A DNA stretch of 64,000 nucleotides from JAPPLB01 sp965208945 (lineage in GTDB: Bacteria; Acidobacteriota; Terriglobia; Bryobacterales; UBA6623). The stretch is from NCBI GenBank assembly GCA_965208945.1, contig OZ242366.1, forward strand, positions 4,526,001 through 4,590,000, given 5' to 3'. Below the pieces are notes generated by a model, which had not been told where the DNA came from, made no database searches, and worked only from the letters and a program-made list of their open reading frames with translations. The position numbers and the translations under genes were made by a program. Of this stretch, positions 51,258 to 59,194 are shown piece by piece. Position 1 is the stretch's first letter; every line of letters starts with the position of its first letter.

Positions 51258-51758
51258 ATGAAAACAACCCTCAACATCGACGACACGGTGATGCAGCGGT
51301 TGCGCGAAGAGGCCGCTCGACGGGGAACGACTATGTCGGCCTTCGTGGAAGCAGCCCTCAGAAGCGTCCTCGCAATGCCCACGCCCTCAGCCGAGCCTAA
51401 GGGAGCTGTAGAGGAAAGGCTCACTGAGGCTCTGGCTGAAGAAGCCAAGATTCAGGATCTTATGAAAGAAGGAAAAGAGTTGATACGAGTTGCACCGCCT
51501 CAGGAAAGGGGAGAGTTGGGCCGGACACTAGGTCAAAATGGAAGACAGCTTGCCAGGGTTCGCGCCAGGATTCGACGGCTCAGAAAAGAGCTTGAGAAAA
51601 CAGACTTGGAGCCTTTAGAACCAGGACCGTCGAAGAGAAAAGACTTCGACAATGCGCCGCCCGATACCCTGCCGCCGCTGCCGACCTGGAGAAGCGGAGG
51701 GTTCCGGGTCGACATCGCCAACCGTGAAGAGCTCTACCGGGTGATGGAAGAGGAGTGA
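51258..51758 (+). CDS. VapB-type ribbon-helix-helix antitoxin with large internal insertion
   Basis: A 166-residue protein. Residues 1-42 (MKTTLNIDDTVMQRLREEAA, then RRGTTMSAFVEAALRSVL) are a classic RHH DNA-binding domain. Residues 136-166 (LPPLPTWRSGGFRVDIANRE and a short helix) match the toxin-binding tail of VapB-like antitoxins. Between them lies an extra charged region of about 75 residues (VEERLTEALAEEAKIQDLMK through RKELEKTD), probably coiled coil. Ordinary members are about 70-90 residues. A perfect operator palindrome lies upstream. The partner toxin is only a 24-codon stub directly downstream, so the antitoxin may survive as a stand-alone regulator, perhaps of the lyase gene behind it. 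Confidence 0.75.
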   Translation: MKTTLNIDDTVMQRLREEAARRGTTMSAFVEAALRSVLAMPTPSAEPKGAVEERLTEALAEEAKIQDLMKEGKELIRVAPPQERGELGRTLGQNGRQLARVRARIRRLRKELEKTDLEPLEPGPSKRKDFDNAPPDTLPPLPTWRSGGFRVDIANREELYRVMEEE

Positions 51759-51761
51759 GTA

Positions 51762-51833
51762 TTGGTCTTCGACACCAATGTGCTGGTTTATGCGGCCTTC
51801 CGGCTCATCTACCAAGAACCCGAGAGGGGTTAG
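51762..51833 (+). pseudogene. VapC (PIN-domain) toxin stub
   Basis: A 24-codon frame starting TTG and reading LVFDTNVLVYAA, the exact N-terminal signature of PIN-domain VapC toxins including the first catalytic Asp, then FRLIYQEPERG and a stop. More than 100 residues of a normal VapC, with the other acidic residues, are missing. It starts 3 bp after the antitoxin stop and ends 2 bp before the start of the lyase gene. Confidence 0.75.
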
Positions 51834-51835
51834 CT

Positions 51836-53077
51836 GTGCGGAAGAAAATGCCAACAGGTGGTCTCAGTTCGTCTGAGATTCAGGGTGCGCTTAGTGAAGC
51901 GAGGAAGAACGGCGCTGATTGGAAAAAGGGCCGGCTGTGGGGCATGGTCTACTATGCCGGCGACGATGTCCTGCGTATTGCGATGGATGCTTACGCCATG
52001 TTTTTCTCCGAGAACATGGTGGTGCCCGAGGCCTTTCCCGGTCTGGCTCGTCTTGAAACCGAGGTCATTGACATGGCCGCGCAACTGCTGGGAGGAGGTG
52101 AGGCTGCCAGAGGTGTCATGACCTCCGGCGGGACGGAGAGCAACTTTCTGGCAATCAAAGCAGCCCGTGAATGGGCTCGCGAACAAGGTTCCATCAAGGG
52201 CGCTCCGGAGATCGTGGCTGCCCGCAGCGCGCATCCCACTTTCAACAAGGCGGCTCATTTCCTGGGACTGACGGTGAAACGGGTTCCCCTGGGTCCGGAT
52301 TATCGAGCCGACGTACCAGCGATGGAACGCGCCCTTACGCCCAACACGATCATGCTGGTCGGATCGGCGCCCGGCTATCCTCACGGCAAGATCGATCCCA
52401 TCGTTGAATTGGGAAGGCTGGCGCAAACCCGGAACCTTTGGCTTCACGTGGACGCTTGCGTCGGGGGATTCCTCGCCCCGTTCGTCAAGAAGCTGGGCAA
52501 GCCTCTACCGGAGTTCGATCTTACGGTTCCGGGCGTATGCTCCCTATCGGCGGACCTCCACAAGCATGGGTATACCGGTAAAGGCGCCTCGATGGTGCTG
52601 TTCCGCGACGAGAGTCGGTTTCAGTACTCCGCTCACGACTTCGACGACTGGCCCAGGGGGCGCTATCTGACAAGGACGTTTACTGGAACCCGTTCTGGTG
52701 GACCAGTGGCCTGCGCCTGGGCGGTATTGAACTTTCTTGGGGAAGAAGGCTATCTTCGTCTGGCTCGCGACACCCTTCGCGCCCAGGACCTACTCATCGA
52801 GGGAATCAATTCCATCAATGGGTTGGAGATTTGCGGAGAACCCGAGCTGGGGATTATCACATTCGGATCCGATCAACTCGACATGTTCGCGGTGGCGGAC
52901 GGATTGGATGACCTGGGATGGGTCACCAATCGATGTACCGAACCTCCGGGAATCCACCTTCTGTTGACCCCGAACCATCTGAGCTTCGTGATCGAGTATT
53001 TGGACGATCTGGCAACCACCGTGGCAGAGGTCAGGGTAGGGAAGAGAACCAGCCGAACCACAAAAACAACCTACTGA
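51836..53077 (+). CDS. PLP-dependent group II decarboxylase-family enzyme, sphingosine-1-phosphate-lyase-like
   Basis: A 413-residue fold-I PLP enzyme. Signatures are GVMTSGGTESNFLAIKAARE (about residues 94-113, cofactor phosphate), SAHPTFNKAAHFLG (about 131), WLHVDACVGGFLAPF with the PLP-nitrogen Asp (about 202) and SLSADLHKHGYTGKGASM with the Schiff-base Lys (about 241). This arrangement is closest to sphinganine-1-phosphate aldolases and some aromatic amino-acid decarboxylases. It might break down phosphorylated sphingoid bases; the window has no other sphingolipid gene. GTG 51836 follows GAGAGGGG and is used; ATG 51848 is an alternative. It begins 2 bp after the VapC stub, so its expression may depend on the antitoxin promoter. 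Confidence 0.83.
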   Translation: MRKKMPTGGLSSSEIQGALSEARKNGADWKKGRLWGMVYYAGDDVLRIAMDAYAMFFSENMVVPEAFPGLARLETEVIDMAAQLLGGGEAARGVMTSGGTESNFLAIKAAREWAREQGSIKGAPEIVAARSAHPTFNKAAHFLGLTVKRVPLGPDYRADVPAMERALTPNTIMLVGSAPGYPHGKIDPIVELGRLAQTRNLWLHVDACVGGFLAPFVKKLGKPLPEFDLTVPGVCSLSADLHKHGYTGKGASMVLFRDESRFQYSAHDFDDWPRGRYLTRTFTGTRSGGPVACAWAVLNFLGEEGYLRLARDTLRAQDLLIEGINSINGLEICGEPELGIITFGSDQLDMFAVADGLDDLGWVTNRCTEPPGIHLLLTPNHLSFVIEYLDDLATTVAEVRVGKRTSRTTKTTY

Positions 53078-53248
53078 CGCTTCATTCCATGCCCGTCTCC
53101 GTGACGGAGAATACAACTTCTTCAGTACGCCGCCTGTCACGAAACGAGCCGTGCTGGAACATCCCCTCGGCAGCCCGCTGCAGCAAGGGTCAACAACTCC
53201 TAACGAGTTCCCTGTGCGCGGATTTACCATAGTTTCAGGAGAAACCCG

Positions 53249-54373
53249 ATGAGAAGCAAAATCATCGGATTGCTGTTCTGGGTGGCTGCGACTGCTTGGC
53301 CACAGGATTCGCCTCCCCCCGGGCCGCCTGCCACTTCCGGGGTTGCCGCATTCACATTTTTCAGACCTGAGGGAGTGCCGCCGACCGAGCCGGTCATGCG
53401 GCCGAACGGAGATCGGTGGCGGAAGACCGTGGATGGATGGGCAAAGCCAGACGAGCAAAGAGTGGAGGACGAACAGCTTCCTGTCTATTGGATATGGAAA
53501 TACCATCCCACCGAGGTCTGGCGGTTCCTCGAAGTCAGAGGCTTTTCAAAAGAAGGCGATCTGATGAGCATTTTCGATAACGGGTTGGGGGACATGGGGG
53601 TGTATCGCCGCATGTCCGATCTTCCCGACAACATCTCATGGCCATTCGAAGCTATTGAGATCAAGGCCGGCCCCGACGGTATCGCGAACACGGCCAGCTT
53701 TGCCAGCGGACCTGCCCCCGGTTCGATCGCCAGCCTGTTTGGTGTTGATTTGACTCCGACAACGGAAGTCGATACAGGGCAGACCCTTCCTTTTGGATTC
53801 GCAGTCAGGGTTGAGATTATCGATAACGCCGGGGTCGTACATGCGACACGCTTGTTTCATACGAATCCGGCGCAAATCAACTTCTTCATTCCCGACGAGG
53901 TCATACCCGGACGCGCCGCGGCGCTTGTTCTGCATGACGGGGAAATCGTGGGGTCGTCGCGATTGATCGTCAATGCGGTCTCGCCGGGGCTATTCTCGGC
54001 CAACGGAACTGGCGAGGGCGTGGGTTTGATCGTGGCCATTCGAGAAGTCAGCGACGATTTGCGCCAACAGATGGATGTCTTTCGATTCGACCGAGAGGCC
54101 GGAGTCTGGGTAGGCGTTCCGATCGACCTTGACCTCGGCGAAACATATCTGAGACTGTACGGAACCGGCTTTCGTCACGCCGAACTGGTTGAGGCATCAG
54201 TCAGGGGTGAGAGTGTTCCAGTTCTCGACTTCGCTCCTGTTGCGGGGTTCCTGGGTTTGGATCAGGTCAACATCGGGCCACTATCGAGCAGCTTGTCGGA
54301 CGCGGGTGAGGTTGCTGTAATGATCACCACTGACGGTATTGCATCGAACGAAGTAATTTTCCTCGTTGAATGA
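53249..54373 (+). CDS. Secreted protein with Solibacter-type C-terminal domain (TIGR03437-like)
   Basis: A 374-residue protein with a signal peptide (KIIGLLFWVAATAWPQ). The N-terminal half has no clear family (PEGVPPTEPVMRPNGDRW, IWKYHPTEVWRFLEVRGF). From residue 146 the sequence follows the TIGR03437 pattern: FASGPAPGSIASLFGVDL, FHTNPAQINFFIPDEVIPGR, VSPGLFSANGTGEGVGLIVA (trimmed), YLRLYGTGFRHAE, and LDQVNIGPLSSSL. This domain is very common in Solibacter and its relatives and usually sits at the C-terminus of exported proteins, perhaps as a surface or adhesion module. It is flanked by 171 bp upstream without a gene. Function unknown. Confidence 0.75.
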   Translation: MRSKIIGLLFWVAATAWPQDSPPPGPPATSGVAAFTFFRPEGVPPTEPVMRPNGDRWRKTVDGWAKPDEQRVEDEQLPVYWIWKYHPTEVWRFLEVRGFSKEGDLMSIFDNGLGDMGVYRRMSDLPDNISWPFEAIEIKAGPDGIANTASFASGPAPGSIASLFGVDLTPTTEVDTGQTLPFGFAVRVEIIDNAGVVHATRLFHTNPAQINFFIPDEVIPGRAAALVLHDGEIVGSSRLIVNAVSPGLFSANGTGEGVGLIVAIREVSDDLRQQMDVFRFDREAGVWVGVPIDLDLGETYLRLYGTGFRHAELVEASVRGESVPVLDFAPVAGFLGLDQVNIGPLSSSLSDAGEVAVMITTDGIASNEVIFLVE

Positions 54374-54533
54374 GCAGGAATGGCAGGTAGAAGCTCAGTG
54401 GAAACCTGTCCACGGGAACCGCGTGAGTTGGAGGATATTCGCGCGTGACTGATCTTTTTGCATGTCTCCAGCAAGAGAAGCCTATTCGTTTGAATACGAT
54501 GCATTGGACTTTCAAACCGATGATTGAGGTTGG

Positions 54534-56960
54534 GTGGTAGTCGTGATCCGGTTTTGCACCAGGGCCCTTGTCATTTGCCTCTTCCCATTCCTCTTTCACC
54601 TTCAATATCTCGAAGCACAGAATGAACGGTCCGGCTCCGGAGTCGATCCGGCAATGCTGGAGTTCTTCGAGAAGAAGGTCCGGCCGATTCTTGCCAATCG
54701 ATGCTACCCGTGCCATGGACCTGATGCGGGCCAGGGGCAAGCGGGACTACGCCTCGACTCGCTCGCCGGCATGTTGCGAGGCGGCCGGTCCGGCCCTGCG
54801 ATGGTACCCGGCAATCCTCGAAAGAGCCTGTTCATCCTCGCGATCAACCACGACACGTTCGTGCAAATGCCTCCGAAGACAAAGCTGCCGCAGGCCGAGA
54901 TTCAGACTTTGTCCGAATGGGTCAGGAGAGGCGCGCCGTGGCCGAACGCCGAAGTTCCGGCGGTTCAGCCATCCGCTGCCGGCAGCGATCATACGGATTT
55001 TACCGAGGAGGAGAAGTCGTTTTGGGCCTTTCGGCCGGTGGTCGAGCCTACGGTCCCAGCGGTTGAAAATCCCGGCTGGGCGAAGACGCCGATCGACCGT
55101 TTTGTGCTGGCGCAACTCGAGGCCAAGGGACTACGTCCGGCGCAAGCCGCGGACAAGCGAACGTTGATTCGCCGGGCGACGATCGACCTGCACGGCTTGC
55201 CCCCGACGCGGGGGGAGGTCGCGGCGTTTCTGGCAGACGATTCATCCGATGCTTTCGCTCAGGTCGTGGAACGGTTGCTTGCCTCTCCACGATATGGGGA
55301 GCGCTGGGGGCGTCATTGGCTCGATGTCGCTCGCTACGCCGACAGCAACGGGATGGACGATAATCTCACCTATGCCGATGCCTGGCGCTATCGCGATTAC
55401 GTCATTGCCGCATTCAATGACGATAAGCCCTACGACCAGTTTGTCCGAGAGCAATTGTCCGGGGACCTGCTCACCACCTGGAGTGACGAAAGCCGCGCCG
55501 AGAGCCTGATCGCAACCGGCTTCCTGATGATCGGGCCGAAAATGCTGGCGGAGGACGATCCCGTCAAGCAGCAGATGGACATCGCGGACGAACAGTTGGA
55601 TACCAGCGCCCGGGCGTTCATGGGCCTGACCATGGGCTGCGCACGATGCCACGATCACAAGTACGACCCGATACGGATAGCGGATTATTACTCCCTGGCC
55701 GGCATTTTCAAAAGCACCGGGACCATGATCTCGTATCGGGTCGATTCCAAGTGGAATGCCACCGCATTGGAGAGCTCGGAACTCAACAAACGACTCTCGG
55801 AGCTGGAACGTGAGATCGATGCGCACGACGACGTTCTGGTCAACGGCAATATGGAGAAGATGTCGCCCGAGGAGAGAGAAAAGCACGAGCAGAGTCTGGA
55901 AGCGGCCAAGAGGGAATATGCCTCGATTCCCAAAGCCATGGCGGTGACGGAAGGCAAGGTGGAGGATTTACCTATCTTCTTGAGGGGCAATCATCTGACA
56001 CCCGGCAAGTTGGCGCCCCGCGGATTTCCCCGGATTCTTGCCGGAGACCGGCGGCGGCTCATCAGCGACCAGCAAAGCGGGCGCAGCGAATTCGCGGAGT
56101 GGTTGACGGGCCCCAATCATCCGCTCACCGCCAGGGTGATGGTGAATCGAATCTGGAAATGGCACTTTGGTCAGGGAATTGTGAGGTCCCCCGACAATTT
56201 CGGCCGCCTGGGTGAACGGCCGGACAACCAACCGCTGCTGGACTGGCTGGCGATTCAGTTCATCGAAAGCGGATGGTCCGTCAAGGCCATGCACCGGCTT
56301 ATCCTGTTTTCCAATTCGTATCAAATGAGCACTACTTCGAACCATCACAACCTTGAAGTCGATCCCGAAAATCGGCTTCTGTGGCGGCGTGACCGCCTTC
56401 GCATGGAAGTGGAAGTGATTCGTGATTCTTTACTTGCCGTGAGTGGACAACTCGATCTGACGATGGGCGGCACTTTGATTCCCCATATGAACTTCGTGAA
56501 TCTTTCGGGTGAGGGTAAAGCACGCGACCCGGCTCTGTATGAATCCAGGCGGCGGAGCGTATATTTGCCGGTGCTCCGTAGCGCCTTGTACGAGGTGTTC
56601 CAATCCTTTGACTTTCCTGCGCCGGCGGTGACCAACGGGCAACGCAGCCGCACGACTGTCGCATCACAGGCCTTGTTCATGATGAACAGCAAGCTGATGC
56701 TGGAGGCGTCCAACCGCTTGGCGGACCAGTTGCTTGCCGAGCCGACTCGGGATGACAAGCAGCGGATTGCTCGCGCGTTCGAGCTGGTTTTGCTGCGTTC
56801 GCCATCGACGCAGGAGACGAAGGAATGGCTGGATTTCCTGGCGGAATATCAGCGGGAGCAGCCCAGCGAAATCGTGGAAGCCGGCCGACAGCACAGAAGA
56901 GCCTGGCAAGGGCTATGCCGCGTGCTGTTGTCGTCAAACGAGTTCGTTTATGTAGACTGA
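54534..56960 (+). CDS. PSCyt1-DUF1549-DUF1553 protein with cytochrome-like haem sites
   Basis: An 808-residue secreted protein with a hydrophobic N-terminus (ALVICLFPFLFHLQYLEAQ). The PSCyt1 cytochrome domain (about residues 40-140) has the haem motif CYPCH in RPILANRCYPCHGPDAGQGQ. DUF1549 follows (about 175-385; LIRRATIDLHGLPPTRGE, RYGERWGRHWLDVARYAD, and GCARCHDHKYDPI with a second CxxCH), then DUF1553 (about 520-780; NHPLTARVMVNRIWKWHFGQ, ALFMMNSKLMLEAS). This is the classic planctomycete/acidobacterial arrangement, of unknown function. I use the GTG at 54534; GTG 54543 is possible. Its partner DUF1501 gene lies downstream, separated by MITE copy 11. Confidence 0.88.
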   Translation: MVVVIRFCTRALVICLFPFLFHLQYLEAQNERSGSGVDPAMLEFFEKKVRPILANRCYPCHGPDAGQGQAGLRLDSLAGMLRGGRSGPAMVPGNPRKSLFILAINHDTFVQMPPKTKLPQAEIQTLSEWVRRGAPWPNAEVPAVQPSAAGSDHTDFTEEEKSFWAFRPVVEPTVPAVENPGWAKTPIDRFVLAQLEAKGLRPAQAADKRTLIRRATIDLHGLPPTRGEVAAFLADDSSDAFAQVVERLLASPRYGERWGRHWLDVARYADSNGMDDNLTYADAWRYRDYVIAAFNDDKPYDQFVREQLSGDLLTTWSDESRAESLIATGFLMIGPKMLAEDDPVKQQMDIADEQLDTSARAFMGLTMGCARCHDHKYDPIRIADYYSLAGIFKSTGTMISYRVDSKWNATALESSELNKRLSELEREIDAHDDVLVNGNMEKMSPEEREKHEQSLEAAKREYASIPKAMAVTEGKVEDLPIFLRGNHLTPGKLAPRGFPRILAGDRRRLISDQQSGRSEFAEWLTGPNHPLTARVMVNRIWKWHFGQGIVRSPDNFGRLGERPDNQPLLDWLAIQFIESGWSVKAMHRLILFSNSYQMSTTSNHHNLEVDPENRLLWRRDRLRMEVEVIRDSLLAVSGQLDLTMGGTLIPHMNFVNLSGEGKARDPALYESRRRSVYLPVLRSALYEVFQSFDFPAPAVTNGQRSRTTVASQALFMMNSKLMLEASNRLADQLLAEPTRDDKQRIARAFELVLLRSPSTQETKEWLDFLAEYQREQPSEIVEAGRQHRRAWQGLCRVLLSSNEFVYVD

Positions 56961-57019
56961 ATGCCGAGTCCGCTTTGCCCAACTCCGGGCGGAGAAGTTG
57001 TCATGCACATTCCGGCTAG

Positions 57020-57196
57020 CCTGAATTTCTCACCACCCGGCGGTCGAAGCACGCGATACGACCGCCATGACTTCGTTGCGCTTGCTTGCCGTGCTCAACG
57101 TACGGTTCAAGTACGCCTGCGTGCGCCAAGCGGCGCGCGCCTCGTCCTGACGGCCCTCTCACGCACTTCGCCTCGCCACGTGGTGAGAAATGCAGG
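57020..57196. mobile_element. Foldback MITE copy 11 (177 bp) with CTAG target duplication
   Basis: Begins CCTGAATTTCTCACCAC, ends GTGGTGAGAAATGCAGG. Exact CTAG on both sides (57016-57019, 57197-57200). It is inserted in the intergenic space of the DUF1549-DUF1501 pair, ending 26 bp upstream of the second gene's start. Confidence 0.92.
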
Positions 57197-57222
57197 CTAG
57201 ACGCTTTCCTCAAGCGACAGCG

Positions 57223-58608
57223 ATGCCGCGCCGGGAACTGCTACAGCGGATGGGTGCCGGTTTTGGCAGTCTGGCGTTGGCAGCCCTGATGGCCGACGAG
57301 TGCTCAGCCGAAGGGACGAATCCGCTGACCGTCAAGGCGCCGCATTTCGCACCCGCCGCCAAGCGGGTGATCATGCTGTTCATGTTCGGCGGGCCGTCTC
57401 ACCTCGACACGTTCGATCCCAAACCGATCCTGTCACGCGATAGCGGCAAACCGCTTCCGTTTGATGCGCCCCGAGTATTGTCGTTCCCTCAAAAGATGGG
57501 CAACCTGGTCGGCTCTCCCTTTCATTTCCAACAGCATGGGCAAAGCGGGGCTTGGGTGAGCGACCAATTTCCGCACCTGGCCACTGTCATCGACGAGTTG
57601 ACGTTCATCCGATCGGTGCATTGTTCGAACCCACGCCATGGCGGAGCCGTGCTGGAATGGCACACGGGCAGTGACACGTTCATCCGCCCGAGCATGGGCT
57701 CCTGGATCACCTACGGTTTAGGCAGTGAGAACCAAAACCTGCCAGGGTACATCACCATCTGTCAGGCTCTTTCCCAAGGGGGCGTGAATAACTACGCTTC
57801 GGCCTTCCTGCCGGGAGCCTATCAGGGAACCCCGCTGGGCTATGGAGGCATCGAGGTGAGAGACGCCAAGATCCCGTTCATCGGCGATGGGATGGGGCGT
57901 GCACGCCTTCAGCGGTTGGAACTGGACATGTTAAGCCGAATGGGACACAGGCAATTGGAGAAAGTCGGCCCGGACGACGAGCTGGAAAGCCGCATCGCCA
58001 GTTTCGAGCTGGCTTTTCGGATGCAAGCGGAGGAACCCGAGGCGGAGGACCTGTCAGGAGAAAGCGAGGCTACACGCCGACTTTACGGACTCGATGATGC
58101 TGATACGGAGGACTTTGGGCGGCAGTGTCTGCTGGCGAGGAGGTTTTCCGAACGGGGTGTGCGCTTCGTGCAGTGCAATAGCAACGGATGGGACCACCAC
58201 AAGAAGCTAAAACAGAACATGATCAAAAGATGCCGCTCAGTGGACAAGCCGATCGCGGGCTTGATCCGCGATCTCAGGGGGCGAGGCTTGCTGGATGACA
58301 CGCTAGTGGTCTGGGGCGGTGAGTTCGGGCGGACCCCTACCGTCGAAGGCGCCGATGGCCGCGACCACAACCCCCACGGCTTCACCATGTGGCTGGCAGG
58401 TGGCGGTGTCAAGCCCGGCCTCACTTACGGCCGCACCGATGACTACGGCTATTATGCCGTCGAGAAGAAGGTGCATTTCCACGACCTGCATGCCACGATC
58501 CTGTATCTGCTAGGGCTGGACCATACGAAGCTCACTTATCGCTACGCAGGCCGGGATTTCCGGCTGACCGACATCCATGGCGAAGTCGTCCATGGGGTCC
58601 TGGCTTGA
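57223..58608 (+). CDS. DUF1501 family protein, Tat-exported (second copy)
   Basis: A 461-residue homologue of the protein at 12310-13698. The start MPRRELLQRMGAGFGSLALA is a twin-arginine signal. DUF1501 motifs are IMLFMFGGPSHLDTFDPKP (about residue 49), FIRSVHCSNPRHGGAVLEWHTG (trimmed: SNPRHGGAVLEWHTG, near 140), GWDHHKKLKQNM (about 325), DTLVVWGGEFGRTP (about 360) and DYGYYAVEKKVHFHDLHATI near the end. The fold is sulfatase/phosphatase-like, but no activity is known. ATG 57223 is used because the frame upstream runs into MITE copy 11. Its TGA stop is the last base before MITE copy 12. Confidence 0.88.
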   Translation: MPRRELLQRMGAGFGSLALAALMADECSAEGTNPLTVKAPHFAPAAKRVIMLFMFGGPSHLDTFDPKPILSRDSGKPLPFDAPRVLSFPQKMGNLVGSPFHFQQHGQSGAWVSDQFPHLATVIDELTFIRSVHCSNPRHGGAVLEWHTGSDTFIRPSMGSWITYGLGSENQNLPGYITICQALSQGGVNNYASAFLPGAYQGTPLGYGGIEVRDAKIPFIGDGMGRARLQRLELDMLSRMGHRQLEKVGPDDELESRIASFELAFRMQAEEPEAEDLSGESEATRRLYGLDDADTEDFGRQCLLARRFSERGVRFVQCNSNGWDHHKKLKQNMIKRCRSVDKPIAGLIRDLRGRGLLDDTLVVWGGEFGRTPTVEGADGRDHNPHGFTMWLAGGGVKPGLTYGRTDDYGYYAVEKKVHFHDLHATILYLLGLDHTKLTYRYAGRDFRLTDIHGEVVHGVLA

Positions 58609-58785
58609 TCTACATTTCTCACCACCCGACGGTCGAAGCACGCGATACGACCGCCAGGACTTCGTTGCGCTTGCTTGCCGTGCTCAACGTACTGATCAAG
58701 TACGCCTGCGCGCGCCAAGCGGCTCGCGCCTCGTCCTGACAGCCCTCTCACCCACTTCGCCTCGCCGCGTGGTGAGAAATGCAGG
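58609..58785. mobile_element. Foldback MITE copy 12 (177 bp) directly after a stop codon
   Basis: Begins TCTACATTTCTCACCAC (three changes from the consensus) and ends GTGGTGAGAAATGCAGG. Flanks TTGA and TTCA. The TGA stop of the DUF1501 gene is part of the left flank, so the element starts at the first base after the stop. Confidence 0.85.
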
Positions 58786-59194
58786 TTCATCCCCGGGATG
58801 CGCACGAAGAACCCCAGGAAGCCGTTATGCGCACCTTTTGGCTTCCGAGATCGGTTTGGCGCTACGGCGCCTGCGCATTGACTCGTGCCTGCGGGCCGGC
58901 ACCCTTGAGGCAACGGATCTGTTGCTCATCTCCTGTGGGCCAATATTGCCCGACAGAAAGCCGCTCGTTCCTGACGAGGCTCTCTACACGTTCCAAGTGG
59001 CTGACGGCTACCGCATCGAGTGGTCTGCGGCCCGGCTGATGAATCAACCACTCCGGAGCAGCGGCGCGTGCTAGGAGGAGCATGGGCACAAGCTGGAGAA
59101 ACTTTTTTACTCCGGCTTGTGTCTAAAACAGAAGCCGCCGGGGTACACCCTCGGTTGCCGACTTGCTCAGAAATGGGTCCGAGGAGAATGCTCC
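58786..59194. other. 409-bp intergenic region, no supported gene
   Basis: A frame across 58830-59074 (RRLRIDSCLRAGTLEATDL and following) is open but has no clear start, signal or known family. A 15-codon frame at 59082-59126 has a strong AGGAGG before its ATG. Neither can be supported as a gene; see rejected list. Confidence 0.5.

Noticed and set aside
58830..59074. Open frame after MITE copy 12 (RRLRIDSCLRAGTLEATDL...)
   Set aside because: It reads in from MITE sequence, has no own start or ribosome-binding site and matches no family I recognise.
59082..59126. 15-codon frame after AGGAGG, possible leader peptide
   Set aside because: The ribosome-binding site is good, but there is no attenuator structure and no amino-acid run; too little to support.
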